Assembly (NCBI GenBank): GCA_052035915.1
Contig: JBPOHE010000084.1
Span: forward strand, 10,946-74,945
Length of the DNA: 64,000 nucleotides
Source of the DNA: JBPOHE01 sp052035915
GTDB lineage: Bacteria; Pseudomonadota; Gammaproteobacteria; Chromatiales; Chromatiaceae
Direction of reading: 5' to 3'
The notes below the pieces were generated by a model. That model was not told the DNA's origin. It searched no databases and saw only the letters and a program-made list of their open reading frames with translations. Shown here piece by piece: positions 17,567 through 25,803 of this stretch (position 1 is the stretch's first letter; every line of letters begins with the position of its first letter). Position numbers and translations under genes: made by a program.

Positions 17567-18598
17567 TCAGGGCAAGCGGCCAAGCGCCATCACCCTTGGC
17601 TCCCCGGCCTGGGGATCTCGCAAACGGGCGCTCCTCCCCAGCAGAAAATCCCGGTAAGCACGCCACAAGGGTGAGAACAGGGATCTTCGACCCTTGAGCA
17701 GGTACACCAAGGATTTGCCAGCCAATCTCAGCCCGGCGACCAGGGGTAACAGCCAGGGATGATGACGCCTGGTGTAGAGGAGGGTGCTCAGGTTTTCGTG
17801 ATAGGCGGCCAGCTGAGATTCCTCGCCTTTGACTGTCGAGCGTCCGCCGGTGCTGGAGCCGCCCTGGTGATAGACCAGGCTGTCCCGACACCAGCCGAGG
17901 CCATGGCCCGCTTGCTGGAGTCGCCGACAGAGATCCAGTTCCTCGTAGTAGAGAAAGAAGTCCTCGTTGAAGAGCCCTACCCGGCGCAAGGCCGAGGTGC
18001 GCAGCAGCATGGCCGCTCCCCCCACATAATCGAGTCGGACCCGGGTCTCATCCGTCGCCAGCACCTGTGACAGTGGAGTACCGGCCAGACAGGGTCGCAT
18101 GAGGCTGGTGAGTGGTTGGTATCGGCAACCGCCGGCGTATTGCACCAGGTCCCGCTGGTAATGATCCACCAGGGTGCTGCCGACGGCGCCCAGTCCGGGT
18201 TCCCCGTCCGCCATGGCGAGCAGGGCGTCCAGAGCCCCGGGGGCGACCTGGGTATCGTTGTTGAGTACCCAGATCCAGTCGAAGCGCCCATCCGCCAGGG
18301 CGAATCTCAGACCAACATTGTTTCCCGCCGCATAGCCCAGATTGCCGCCGTTGGCGATGAGGGCGAAATTCCAATCGCCGCCTTGAGGTTGAAGCCCTTG
18401 TTCCCTCGCCCAGGCGAGCAGGCGTGGGATGGAATCGTCCGTCGAGCCGTTGTCGCACACCACCAGGGCAGCCAGACCACTGGCCAGATCCGGTCTGAGC
18501 GAATCCAGGCAGGCGAGGCTGTCTTCCGCCCGGTTCCAATTCAGCACCAGGAGGCAGACCCTGGGCTGGTTCGCTCCATGGCTCGATCGGGGATTCAT
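17567..18598 (-). CDS. Glycosyltransferase family 2 (rhamnosyltransferase-like)
   Basis: A 343-residue GT-A protein. I chose the ATG at 18598; a longer frame adds a Pro-rich leader. It opens with VCLLVLNWNRAEDSLACLDSL and VVCDNGSTDDS, the nucleotide-binding start of GT2 enzymes. The metal-binding DxD-type motif is in WVLNNDTQVAPG (about residue 118). The acceptor region holds FNEDFFLYYEELDLCRRLQQAG, a motif of rhamnosyl- and galactofuranosyl-type transferases. It probably adds a sugar to a surface glycan in the cytoplasm. Confidence 0.88.
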   Translation of the reverse strand: MNPRSSHGANQPRVCLLVLNWNRAEDSLACLDSLRPDLASGLAALVVCDNGSTDDSIPRLLAWAREQGLQPQGGDWNFALIANGGNLGYAAGNNVGLRFALADGRFDWIWVLNNDTQVAPGALDALLAMADGEPGLGAVGSTLVDHYQRDLVQYAGGCRYQPLTSLMRPCLAGTPLSQVLATDETRVRLDYVGGAAMLLRTSALRRVGLFNEDFFLYYEELDLCRRLQQAGHGLGWCRDSLVYHQGGSSTGGRSTVKGEESQLAAYHENLSTLLYTRRHHPWLLPLVAGLRLAGKSLVYLLKGRRSLFSPLWRAYRDFLLGRSARLRDPQAGEPRVMALGRLP

Positions 18599-18724
18599 GG
18601 CTGGGGAGGTTTCCGGTCCATCTGGGGGCAAGCGATATGGTTGGGTGTCGGGCGCCGGGATTATTCCCAAAGCTGTTGCTGAGACCACGGACCTATCCGG
18701 GAGCTATATTCGCCTGAAGCGGCT

Positions 18725-18831
18725 CCGGGCATCGACCGAAAATGGCCATTTTTGTTCTTCTATAGAGAACAATTACGGCAATATTGTTCTCCATAAGAGA
18801 ACGAAAACCGGGTAAAAGCGCCCAGGCCCGG
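18725..18831 (+). repeat. Paired-dyad intergenic repeat, copy B
   Basis: The clearest copy and my reference orientation. It begins CCGGGCATCGACCGAAAATG and ends GCGCCCAGGCCCGG, so the terminal CCGGGC and GCCCGG are inverted. The dyads are GTTCTTCTATAGAGAAC (18754-18770) and GTTCTCCATAAGAGAAC (18786-18802), 32 bp apart start to start. It ends three bases from the ubiI stop codon and 126 bases before the next start. Its outer arms match copies A, D and E almost base for base. Confidence 0.9.
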
Positions 18832-18834
18832 CGC

Positions 18835-20058
18835 CTATTTCCAGATCGGGGAATCCGGGTCAGCCTCCCGGGCGAGGCGCGGCAATTCTCCGACCAGACC
18901 CATGGCCCGCCGCATCAGGGCGTATTTGAGGACTGGAGTCGTATCGGTCAGATCCAGACCCCAGTTACGCAACCAGGGCACCGGGGCCGGTCGGGCGGAG
19001 AAGAGGCGCAGGAAGGCCTCCATGGCCGCCTGCATGAGCAGATTGTCGCCCTTGCGCGCAAGTTCATAGCCTCGCAGGCTGGTGAGGGAGCCGATGGAGC
19101 GGCGCCGCGAGCGCGCCCGCATCAAGGTATCCGTCAGGGCGGTGGCATCCAGCAGACCGAGATTCACCCCCTGGCCGGCCAGGGGATGAATACTGTGGGC
19201 GGCATCGCCCACCAGCGCCAACCCGGGCTGGACATAAGTCTCCGCATGCCGCAAAGCCAGCGGGAAGAGCGCCCGCGGACCCACGGCCAGCACCTCGCCG
19301 AGAATCTGTTCCGATGCCTGGGTCAGCTCGCGGCAAAAGGCGTCCGCCTCCAGCCTGAGCAGCCGTTCGGCATCCTCGGGGCTGGTCGACCAGACGATGG
19401 AGCAGCGCCCATCGGCGAGGGGCAGCAAGGCGAGGGGGCCGCTCGGCAGAAAGCGCTGCCGGGCGGTCTCCCGATGGGGTTCCCGGGTGCCCACATTGGC
19501 GACCAGGGCCTGCTGATCGTAGGACCAACCGCGTACCTTGATGCCGGCCAGCTCCCGCACCCTGGACCGGGCCCCATCGGCGCCGACGACCAGGGCGGCC
19601 TCGATGGATGAACCATCGGCGAGTTCGAGTCTCCCCGGCGACAGGCCGGTTACTTGCGCCGGACACAAGAGCTTTACATTCGACATCGACTCCAGTCGTT
19701 CCCAGAGGGCCAACTGGATGACGCGATTCTCGATGATGTGACCGAGATCCGGCTCGCCGATCTCCGCGGCATCGAACTGGAGGCTTCCTGTACCGGCGGC
19801 GTCCCAGACGAACATGTGCCGATAGGGGCTGACCCCGAGTTCGAGAAGGCGTTTCCAGACGCTGAGGTGGCGCAGGATGCGCTCGCTGGCCCGGGAGATG
19901 GCCGAGACGCGGTTGGCGATCTCTCCTTCCGGCCAGAGTCTTTGGGGCTCCCTGGCCTCCACCAGGGCCACCGCGAAACCTTCCTGGGCCAGGGCGCAAC
20001 CGAGGGCGGCGCCGACCATGCCGCCACCCACGACGACGACATCGGAACCAGCCGTCAT
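18835..20058 (-). CDS. ubiI: UbiH/UbiF/VisC-family FAD hydroxylase of ubiquinone synthesis, UbiI-type
   Basis: A 407-residue flavoprotein monooxygenase. The N-terminal dinucleotide motif is VVVGGGMVGAALGCALA, a DGARSR motif lies near residue 158, and the FAD-ribityl motif is LVGDAAHSIHPLAGQGVNLGLLD. UbiI hydroxylates C5 of the ubiquinone precursor with O2 and NADPH, which implies some oxygen-dependent respiration. Last gene of the ygfB-pepP-ubiH-ubiI operon; it overlaps ubiH by four bases. The GDAAH form and the order after ubiH favour UbiI over UbiF. Confidence 0.9.
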   Translation of the reverse strand: MTAGSDVVVVGGGMVGAALGCALAQEGFAVALVEAREPQRLWPEGEIANRVSAISRASERILRHLSVWKRLLELGVSPYRHMFVWDAAGTGSLQFDAAEIGEPDLGHIIENRVIQLALWERLESMSNVKLLCPAQVTGLSPGRLELADGSSIEAALVVGADGARSRVRELAGIKVRGWSYDQQALVANVGTREPHRETARQRFLPSGPLALLPLADGRCSIVWSTSPEDAERLLRLEADAFCRELTQASEQILGEVLAVGPRALFPLALRHAETYVQPGLALVGDAAHSIHPLAGQGVNLGLLDATALTDTLMRARSRRRSIGSLTSLRGYELARKGDNLLMQAAMEAFLRLFSARPAPVPWLRNWGLDLTDTTPVLKYALMRRAMGLVGELPRLAREADPDSPIWK

Positions 20059-21281
20059 GTCGGTTTCCCCTCCCGGACGGGGGCCACCTCCGGGAGCAGG
20101 GGCCGATCCAGGCCCATGAAGCGACGGGTGACGAGCGGTTTGATCAGCGGGCAGAGATCGAAGCCGAACAAGCCCAGGTTGCGCAGCAGCCGCACCGGCA
20201 AAGCGGGGTGGCTGAAGAGCCGCACCATGGTGTCGGTAATCCGGGCCAAATCCCCCTGATCCTGGCGGCGATTGGTTTCGTATCTCAGGAGCACGGCGGG
20301 ATCACCCGGGTCATCACCCTGTCGCCGGGCCTCGCGCAGCACCTTGGCCAGGACGGCGACGTCCCTCAGCCCCAGATTGAAACCCTGGCCGGCCACCGGA
20401 TGCAGGGTGTGGGCCGCATTGCCGATCAGCAGGATACGGGGACGCGCCTGTTCCTCGACCAAGACCTGCCGCAAGGGGTAGGCCGAGCGTCGACCGATAC
20501 GCAGGAATCTTCCCAACCGCTGACCGAAGGCCTGTTGCAGACGGGCCAGGAAGCTGGCGTCATCCAGGCCCATGAACTCGGGCGCCAGGTCCCGGGGCTG
20601 GGTCCAGATCAGGGCGCCATGCTGCTCCGGCAGGGGTAGGATCGCTAACGGACCCGTGGGCGTAAAGCGCTCGAAGGCCCGGCCCTGATGTGGCCAGGCC
20701 GGGCTCAGGTTGGCGACGATGGCGGTCTGGGCATAGTCGATCTCCTGGACGGCGATGCCGAGACGACGTCGCACCCAGGAATCCCGTCCATCCGCCGCCA
20801 CCAGCAGGCGGGTACTGAACCGATGGGCCCCGGCTTCCTTTTGAATTCCGACCTCGACCCGATCCGGACTTATCTCCAGGTCGGTCAGACGTGCCGGGCA
20901 GAAGAGATCCAGCCGCTGTCCCAAGCCTTCCTCCAGACAACGCCCCAGCTCCCGGGCGGTGGTCACATAGCCGAGGGCCGGGGTTCCTCCGTGGCGATGG
21001 CTCAGGCGGGCGGCGCCGAAACAGCCCTGTTCGGAGATATGGATATCGAGGATGGGTTCGGCCCGGGGGCTGAGCGCGTCCCATACCTCCAGGGCTTCGA
21101 GGATGAGGCGGCTGCCCCAGGCCAGGGCGATGGCACGGTCGTCGAAGCTGGGTGAGGTCGGATCCGTCGGGGACACGGCCTCGACGAGGGCGATCCGCCA
21201 CCCCAGAGGTGAGAGGGCGCGGGCCAGACTGGCGCCCACCATGCCCCCACCGCAGATGAGAAGATCGTAATCCGCTGCCAT
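20055..21281 (-). CDS. ubiH: 2-octaprenyl-6-methoxyphenyl hydroxylase UbiH
   Basis: A 408-residue FAD monooxygenase. It has LLICGGGMVGASLARALS at the N-terminus, and the ribityl motif LLIGNAAHTLHPVAGQGFNLG carries the Asn that marks UbiH (Gly-Asn-Ala-Ala in place of Gly-Asp). It hydroxylates C1 of the ubiquinone ring at the membrane surface. It starts five bases after the pepP stop and overlaps ubiI, the same order as in enterobacteria. Confidence 0.93.
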   Translation of the reverse strand: MAADYDLLICGGGMVGASLARALSPLGWRIALVEAVSPTDPTSPSFDDRAIALAWGSRLILEALEVWDALSPRAEPILDIHISEQGCFGAARLSHRHGGTPALGYVTTARELGRCLEEGLGQRLDLFCPARLTDLEISPDRVEVGIQKEAGAHRFSTRLLVAADGRDSWVRRRLGIAVQEIDYAQTAIVANLSPAWPHQGRAFERFTPTGPLAILPLPEQHGALIWTQPRDLAPEFMGLDDASFLARLQQAFGQRLGRFLRIGRRSAYPLRQVLVEEQARPRILLIGNAAHTLHPVAGQGFNLGLRDVAVLAKVLREARRQGDDPGDPAVLLRYETNRRQDQGDLARITDTMVRLFSHPALPVRLLRNLGLFGFDLCPLIKPLVTRRFMGLDRPLLPEVAPVREGKPT

Positions 21282-21286
21282 AAGCT

Positions 21287-22594
21287 TCAGTGCGCCATCA
21301 GGGCTTCGATCTCATGGATACGTTTCGGCACCTCGGCCGTCAGCACCTCGTTGCCGGTCTTGGTCACCAGCACGTCATCCTCGATGCGGATACCGATGCC
21401 CCACCATTTCTCGTCAACCGTCTTGGTGTTGGGAGGGATGTAGATCCCGGGCTCGATGGTGGTCACCATGCCGGGCTCGAACATGCGCCATTCGCCGTCC
21501 ACCTTGTAATCGCCGACATCATGCACATCCATCCCCAGCCAGTGACCGGTTTTGTGCATATAGAAGGGTTTATAGGCCTCGTCCTGGATCAATTTGCTTA
21601 CCGATCCCTCCAGTAGCCCGAGTTTCACCAGCCCCTTGGTCAGGGTGGCCACCGCCGCCTCGTGGGGTTGATGCCAATGATTCCCTGGCTTGACCTGGGC
21701 AATCGCCGCCTCCTGGGCCGCCAGGACCAGGGCATAGAGTTCCCGCTGCTCCGGGCTGAAACGCCCATTGACCGGGAAGGTGCGGGTGATATCCGAGGCG
21801 TAGTTTTGATATTCGCAGCCGGCGTCGATCAGGACCAGATCGCCGTTCTTGAGCCGGTGGCCGTTACTGATGTAGTGCAGTACACAGGCGTTGGCACCGC
21901 CGCCGACGATGGGCGAATAGGCCTGGGCCCGGGCGCCGAGGCGGGCGCATTCATAGACGAAGCCGGCCTCCAACTCATACTCCATCATCCCGGGACGACA
22001 GTTGAGCATGAGTTGGCGGTGGGCCTGGGCCGAGATGCTCGCCGCCTTGCGCATCAGCTTGAGTTCCGCCTGACTCTTGTACAGCCGCATGTCATGCAGG
22101 TAATGGTCGAGGGCGACGAATTCGATGGGGCCGCGGACGCCGGTTCTGGCGGCGGCGCGGAGGCGGTTGACCCAGCCGGCCAGACGGTGATCCAGCTCGG
22201 CATTGCAGCCCATGGCGTAATAGACCCTGTCGGTTTGTTCGAGGATAGCGGGCAGGATGTCGTCGAGTTCACCGATGGGGAAGGATTCGTCGGCCCCATA
22301 GGTCTTTACCGCCCCGTTCTGTCCGGCCCGTGGGCCGTCCCAGCGCTCCTTTTCCTCGTCATGGCCGCGACAAAAGAGGATGAACTCGCCTTGGGGCCGC
22401 CCGGTTACCAGCACGGCGATGGCCTCAGGCTCGGGAAAGCCGGTCAGATAGTGGAAGTCACTGTCCTGCCGATAGGGGAAGTGGACATCACGGTTACGGA
22501 TCGACACAGAGGCGGCGGGTAGGATGGCCAGGCTCTTGGAACCCATGATCCGCATCAGTTGGCGTCGGCGACGCTTGTATTCTTGCGCAACCAT
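21287..22594 (-). CDS. pepP: Xaa-Pro aminopeptidase (aminopeptidase P)
   Basis: A 435-residue M24 metallopeptidase, the normal length. The five metal ligands are visible: two Asp in LIDAGCEYQNYASDITRTF, His in HKTGHWLGMDVHDVG, Glu in TTIEPGIYIPP and Glu in IGIRIEDDVLVT. The N-terminal domain keeps the Asn-Arg-Asp-Val-His-Phe-Pro-Tyr-Arg segment of the family. It removes N-terminal residues that precede proline. The start follows ygfB by six bases. Confidence 0.96.
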   Translation of the reverse strand: MVAQEYKRRRRQLMRIMGSKSLAILPAASVSIRNRDVHFPYRQDSDFHYLTGFPEPEAIAVLVTGRPQGEFILFCRGHDEEKERWDGPRAGQNGAVKTYGADESFPIGELDDILPAILEQTDRVYYAMGCNAELDHRLAGWVNRLRAAARTGVRGPIEFVALDHYLHDMRLYKSQAELKLMRKAASISAQAHRQLMLNCRPGMMEYELEAGFVYECARLGARAQAYSPIVGGGANACVLHYISNGHRLKNGDLVLIDAGCEYQNYASDITRTFPVNGRFSPEQRELYALVLAAQEAAIAQVKPGNHWHQPHEAAVATLTKGLVKLGLLEGSVSKLIQDEAYKPFYMHKTGHWLGMDVHDVGDYKVDGEWRMFEPGMVTTIEPGIYIPPNTKTVDEKWWGIGIRIEDDVLVTKTGNEVLTAEVPKRIHEIEALMAH

Positions 22595-22600
22595 GGGCGA

Positions 22601-23155
22601 TCAACCTTTGCTTCCGGGCAGGCCCAGATCCTGATAGATCAAGAGCGCGGCCACCCAGGCGAATTCCACTACTTCGGTATAGGCCCCCTCGTCGGCTTCA
22701 CTGTCCGTCACCCGATCCATGTCCATGTGGGTGATCTCGCTCAGATCCCGCAAGGCTTCCATGGCTTCGATGGACATCTGATCCTGACGTGCCCCGGCCA
22801 GGGCGAGGCCGTACAGCAGACCCTCGCACCAGTCGACGATGGCCTGGGCACGCTGGGCCAGTGGCGCCTCATTGGGCGGCAGCAGGGGACGGCCGCCGTA
22901 GCCTTCTTCCTCCAACTCCTGGGCGATCCGGTTCGACAAGGTCTGGAGTGCCTCACGGCAGAGCCTCACCTGGGGATCGGCGGCGGTCTCTGGATCAAAC
23001 AATTCGTAGAGAAAAGCCGGTTCGATCTCGCGACGACCGGCACACAACAAGCCGAAGATGACGCCGTGAACCTCCGCCGGTCCGGAGAGGGCGCCCGCCG
23101 CGGTCAAGGTCGCGGCCAAGTCTGCGTAAGAGGCGATGACATCAGTGGTAGACAT
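22601..23155 (-). CDS. ygfB: UPF0149 family protein YgfB
   Basis: A 184-residue helical protein from the ATG at 23155; a 22-residue upstream extension is not family-like. Signature segments are VHGVIFGLLCAG near the N-terminus, WCEGLLYGLALAG in the middle and EVVEFAWVAALLIYQDL near the end. Molecular function is not firmly established for the family. First gene of the pepP-ubiH-ubiI operon. No Shine-Dalgarno is visible; an extended -10 (TGCTATTAT on the minus strand, 23184-23192) is a possible promoter. Confidence 0.9.
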   Translation of the reverse strand: MSTTDVIASYADLAATLTAAGALSGPAEVHGVIFGLLCAGRREIEPAFLYELFDPETAADPQVRLCREALQTLSNRIAQELEEEGYGGRPLLPPNEAPLAQRAQAIVDWCEGLLYGLALAGARQDQMSIEAMEALRDLSEITHMDMDRVTDSEADEGAYTEVVEFAWVAALLIYQDLGLPGSKG

Positions 23156-23204
23156 AGACGAGGAAAAGTGTAATAAATTTCGGATAATAGCATACCCCTT
23201 CCGA

Positions 23205-23233
23205 TTGACCCCCGATTGCACGCCGATTATATT
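23205..23233 (+). promoter_or_regulatory. Sigma-70 promoter of the zapB-like/zapA transcript
   Basis: TTGACC (23205-23210) and TATATT (23228-23233) are separated by exactly 17 bases. The expected transcript start, about seven bases after the -10, falls on the start codon at 23239-23244, so the mRNA may be leaderless. The intergenic space to ygfB is only 83 bases. Confidence 0.6.
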
Positions 23234-23238
23234 TCCCG

Positions 23239-23475
23239 ATGATGGAAGAAAACCCCAAAACCAGACTCGCCGATCTCGAACTTCATCGCCTGGAGCAGAA
23301 AGTGGAGGAAATGATCCGCCTCTGTGCCAGGTTGCGTGAGGAAAACCGGACTTTGCGGACGCAGCAGGAACACCTGGTCAACGAGCGAGCCGCGCTGATC
23401 GAAAAGAACGAGATCGCCCGTAACCGCGTCGAGTCGATGCTCACCCGCCTCAAATCAATGGAAACCGGATCGTGA
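23239..23475 (+). CDS. ZapB-like coiled-coil protein (TIGR02449 type)
   Basis: A 78-residue, almost entirely coiled-coil protein. Heptads run through LELHRLEQKVEEMIRLCARLREENRTL and continue to the C-terminus. Small proteins of this type sit next to zapA in many gammaproteobacteria and are thought to help cell division through ZapA, by analogy with ZapB. Two adjacent ATGs (23239 and 23242) are possible starts. It overlaps zapA by GTGA. Confidence 0.85.
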   Translation: MMEENPKTRLADLELHRLEQKVEEMIRLCARLREENRTLRTQQEHLVNERAALIEKNEIARNRVESMLTRLKSMETGS

Positions 23476-23786
23476 AACAGGACCTGGAACCCATCGTCGT
23501 CCACATCCTGGCGAAAGAATACCGCATTGCCTGTGCCGAAAACGAAAAAGAGGCCCTGATCGCCTCGGCCCGCCTGGTCGACAACAAGATGCGGGAGATC
23601 CGCGACAGCGGCAAAGTGATCGGCACCGATCGCATCGCCGTCATGGCCGCCCTCAATATCGCCCATGAATTGCTCAAGCAGGAACAGATTCTGGATCTGA
23701 GTTCCCGGGACTTCAGCCGCCGTGTCCGCCAATTGCAAGAACGGCTGGATGTAGCCATGTCAAGCGGAAACCCGGTGGAACTCTGA
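23472..23786 (+). CDS. zapA: Cell division protein ZapA
   Basis: A 104-residue protein, typical length, starting with GTG inside the previous stop. The N-terminal VHILAKEYRIACAENEKEALIASARLVDNKMREIR is characteristic of ZapA. The C-terminal half is the coiled coil used for tetramers. ZapA binds FtsZ and bundles protofilaments at the division ring. Its position before 6S RNA and ygfA is the conserved gammaproteobacterial order. Confidence 0.95.
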   Translation: MKQDLEPIVVHILAKEYRIACAENEKEALIASARLVDNKMREIRDSGKVIGTDRIAVMAALNIAHELLKQEQILDLSSRDFSRRVRQLQERLDVAMSSGNPVEL

Positions 23787-23807
23787 GCCGTTTCGCGGTA
23801 GCCTAAT

Positions 23808-24010
23808 CCTTGAGACACCCCCTGCGGTGTTCGTTAGCTGTTCGGGTATTTTCTTGAGCCTATTGAATACCCGGGGGGCATTTTTGAGGGGCTTGTGTGC
23901 ATGTCCGCCATTCCCATGAGCGGGAAGCCTGTCGCCTCTCTGTTGTCCCCACTTGAACCTGAAGGTTCAAGAACGATGAGCATCGACGGCACAGGCGGGG
24001 GGTGTCTCCC
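23808..24010 (+). ncRNA. ssrS: 6S RNA
   Basis: A structured RNA between zapA and ygfA, the standard site. The closing stem pairs GAGACACCCCCTGC (from 23812) with GGCGGGGGGTGTCTC (to 24008). A conserved hairpin CTTGAACC TGA AGGTTCAAG (23952-23971) is the hallmark found in E. coli 6S RNA. The long, mostly paired rod with a central bubble binds the sigma-70 RNA polymerase and lowers transcription in stationary phase. The length of about 200 nt is normal. Exact 5' and 3' ends are estimates from the closing stem. Confidence 0.9.
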
Positions 24011-24703
24011 TTTCCTCATCAGGCCTTGATCCCCGACCTTTCCGCGTTGCGGCGCCGCGTTCGGGCCCTTCGTCGCCGCCTTTCACCCCAACAGCAACGC
24101 GATCACAGCCTCCGCGTGGCGCGACGGCTCCGTACCTTACCGGCCTTTCGACGCGCCGAGCGGGTGGCCTTGTATCTCAGCATGGACGGCGAGGTCGATC
24201 TCGCTCCCCTGATCCGCGACCTCTGGGACCGCGGGCGCCGCTGTTACCTTCCCGTGCTGCGCCGGACGCGCCCCGGTCGGCTGTGGTTCGTGGAATATCG
24301 TCCCGGCCAGTCACTGGTAGCCAACAAATACCGCATCCCGGAACCGGCGTTGACATCGGCTCCCCGAGTGCCACCCTGGGGATTGGATCTCATCTTGCTT
24401 CCCCTGGTCGCCTTCGATCACCAGTGCCGGCGTCTGGGCATGGGAGGCGGTTATTACGACCGCAGTCTGGCGTATCTGCGGCAAAGGACCTCCTGGCGAT
24501 CGCCCCGGCTGCTCGGTATCGCCCATGAATGTCAAAGGGTCGATCAACTGATCCCTCGCCCCTGGGATATTCGGCTCCAGGCGGTGGTGACCGAACAGGG
24601 CTGCTATGACTGCGGCTTTCTCAACCGGTCCTCATCCGGTCGAAGCTTGCAAGGGCTTCGGGGGCAGGCCCCGGACCAGATGGGGGTGGACGACAAGGGG
24701 TAG
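24002..24703 (+). CDS. ygfA: 5-formyltetrahydrofolate cyclo-ligase
   Basis: A 233-residue protein. The N-terminal basic helix LRRRVRALRRRLSPQQQRDHS and the ATP/Mg region near the C-terminus (FDHQCRRLGMGGGYYDRSLAYL) are the family signatures. It converts 5-formyl-THF to 5,10-methenyl-THF using ATP. The longest frame starts at GTG 24002, inside the 3' end of the 6S RNA. A later TTG near 24027 is also possible. Co-transcription with 6S RNA is known in E. coli and is plausible here. The C-terminus has about 35 residues beyond the usual end. Confidence 0.92.
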   Translation: MSPFPHQALIPDLSALRRRVRALRRRLSPQQQRDHSLRVARRLRTLPAFRRAERVALYLSMDGEVDLAPLIRDLWDRGRRCYLPVLRRTRPGRLWFVEYRPGQSLVANKYRIPEPALTSAPRVPPWGLDLILLPLVAFDHQCRRLGMGGGYYDRSLAYLRQRTSWRSPRLLGIAHECQRVDQLIPRPWDIRLQAVVTEQGCYDCGFLNRSSSGRSLQGLRGQAPDQMGVDDKG

Positions 24704-24843
24704 GCGATTGATTGGCAAGCCTTACCCATACCCCCAGGCGCTTGATGGAGAAATGTGGTCCAGCTCCAGCTTGGGAGCCCGGTGCGGTTTGATTCCAAGA
24801 GCTGGGAAGCCATCACGACTGGGGTCTCTTTCTGTCAGCGCCT

Positions 24844-24959
24844 CCGGGCACGAGCGTTTTGGTCCGGTTTCGCGTTCTCTTTTAGAGAACAATTGTTTTC
24901 TATGGTGATGTATTGTTCTCTGAATAAGAACAAAAAAGCCATTCTCGACCCCGGCCCGG
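24844..24959 (-). repeat. Paired-dyad intergenic repeat, copy C
   Basis: The dyads are GTTCTCTTTTAGAGAAC (24874-24890) and GTTCTCTGAATAAGAAC (24915-24931), with starts 41 bp apart. The outer ends are CCGGGC and GCCCGG. Read on the minus strand it aligns with copy B; the outer arm reads GTCGAGAATGGC instead of GACCGAAAATGGC. It is the most diverged copy. The surrounding 496-base gap (24704-25199) holds no convincing gene; a TATACT at 25152-25157 could be a -10 for the next gene but has no -35 at normal spacing. Confidence 0.85.
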
Positions 24960-25199
24960 AACCCCTTCGTCGGGCTCAATGGCCTTATTCTGGAGCGCCA
25001 ACATTAACAGCGGCCACGATTTGAGGCGATGGCGCTGAGGTCGACTTCATACATCTATTCGCAATAATCAAAAGGATGGGATGCTGAATCGGTTGGCTGG
25101 TTCCGTTGCTGGGTACGATACCAGTTGTACGGGGTGGGTGGCGGGACCCTTTATACTCTTAGGTATCAGACAATCCCTTGAGGCCTAGAGGAAGCCGCC

Positions 25200-25685
25200 A
25201 TGAAACCCATGACTCTCTTGTTGACCCTGTCCCTCGCTCTCAACGCTGGGAGCCTGTGCGCTCAGGCCTACCCGCCCTATGGCTATGCACCGAATTATGG
25301 GCCTGGGTATGGCTCGGGGCAGGATTTTGCCCCCCGCTACGCCCCAAGCCGCGAACCCGATTGGAATCTCCAGGGCGGTTTCCGCGCTACCAGGCGCATG
25401 GATGTGGAGAATTACTACATCGATGTCCGCACCTATGGGGGTCTGAAGCCGTCCGCCATCAAGTTCTGGAGCGAAGGCAACTGGCTCGTCCTCAGCAGCG
25501 ATCGCTCCGAGCAGCAGAAGGCGGATCAATCCCTGGCCCAGGGGCGGGGTTTTCAACGCCAGTACACATACTCCTCCAGCGTGGCCACCCAGCGCTTTCT
25601 GCTGCCCATGGATGCCGACCTGAGGGGGGTGAAGAAGGAGGTCAAGGAGGAAGAGATGCTGATCAGCATCCCGCGCCGACGCTGA
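25200..25685 (+). CDS. Secreted Hsp20/alpha-crystallin-like protein
   Basis: A 161-residue protein with a cleavable signal peptide (about residues 1-22). A Tyr/Pro/Gly-rich segment follows (about 23-60), then an Hsp20-like beta-sandwich (about 70-160). In that domain, VENYYIDVRTYGG, WLVLSSDRSE and RFLLPMDADLRGVKKEVKEEEMLISIPRRR follow the strand order of the alpha-crystallin core. The usual GVL motif of cytosolic small heat-shock proteins is replaced by EMLIS. A signal peptide on an Hsp20 domain is unusual and suggests a periplasmic chaperone or envelope role. Confidence 0.7.
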   Translation: MKPMTLLLTLSLALNAGSLCAQAYPPYGYAPNYGPGYGSGQDFAPRYAPSREPDWNLQGGFRATRRMDVENYYIDVRTYGGLKPSAIKFWSEGNWLVLSSDRSEQQKADQSLAQGRGFQRQYTYSSSVATQRFLLPMDADLRGVKKEVKEEEMLISIPRRR

Positions 25686-25803
25686 TCGAGATAGAGATCT
25701 TTCTGATCTGAAGCGAAAGTCGCGGGGACGGAAGAGGGGGAGCGACGGCCTGTGTCTGTGATTGGAGTCCTCACCGATTCGCTCCGGTCTCGAGGCCGGC
25801 TAC

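Noticed and set aside
25125..25157. TTGTAC / TATACT as the promoter of the Hsp20-like gene
   Set aside because: Spacer of 21 bases; kept only as a possible -10.
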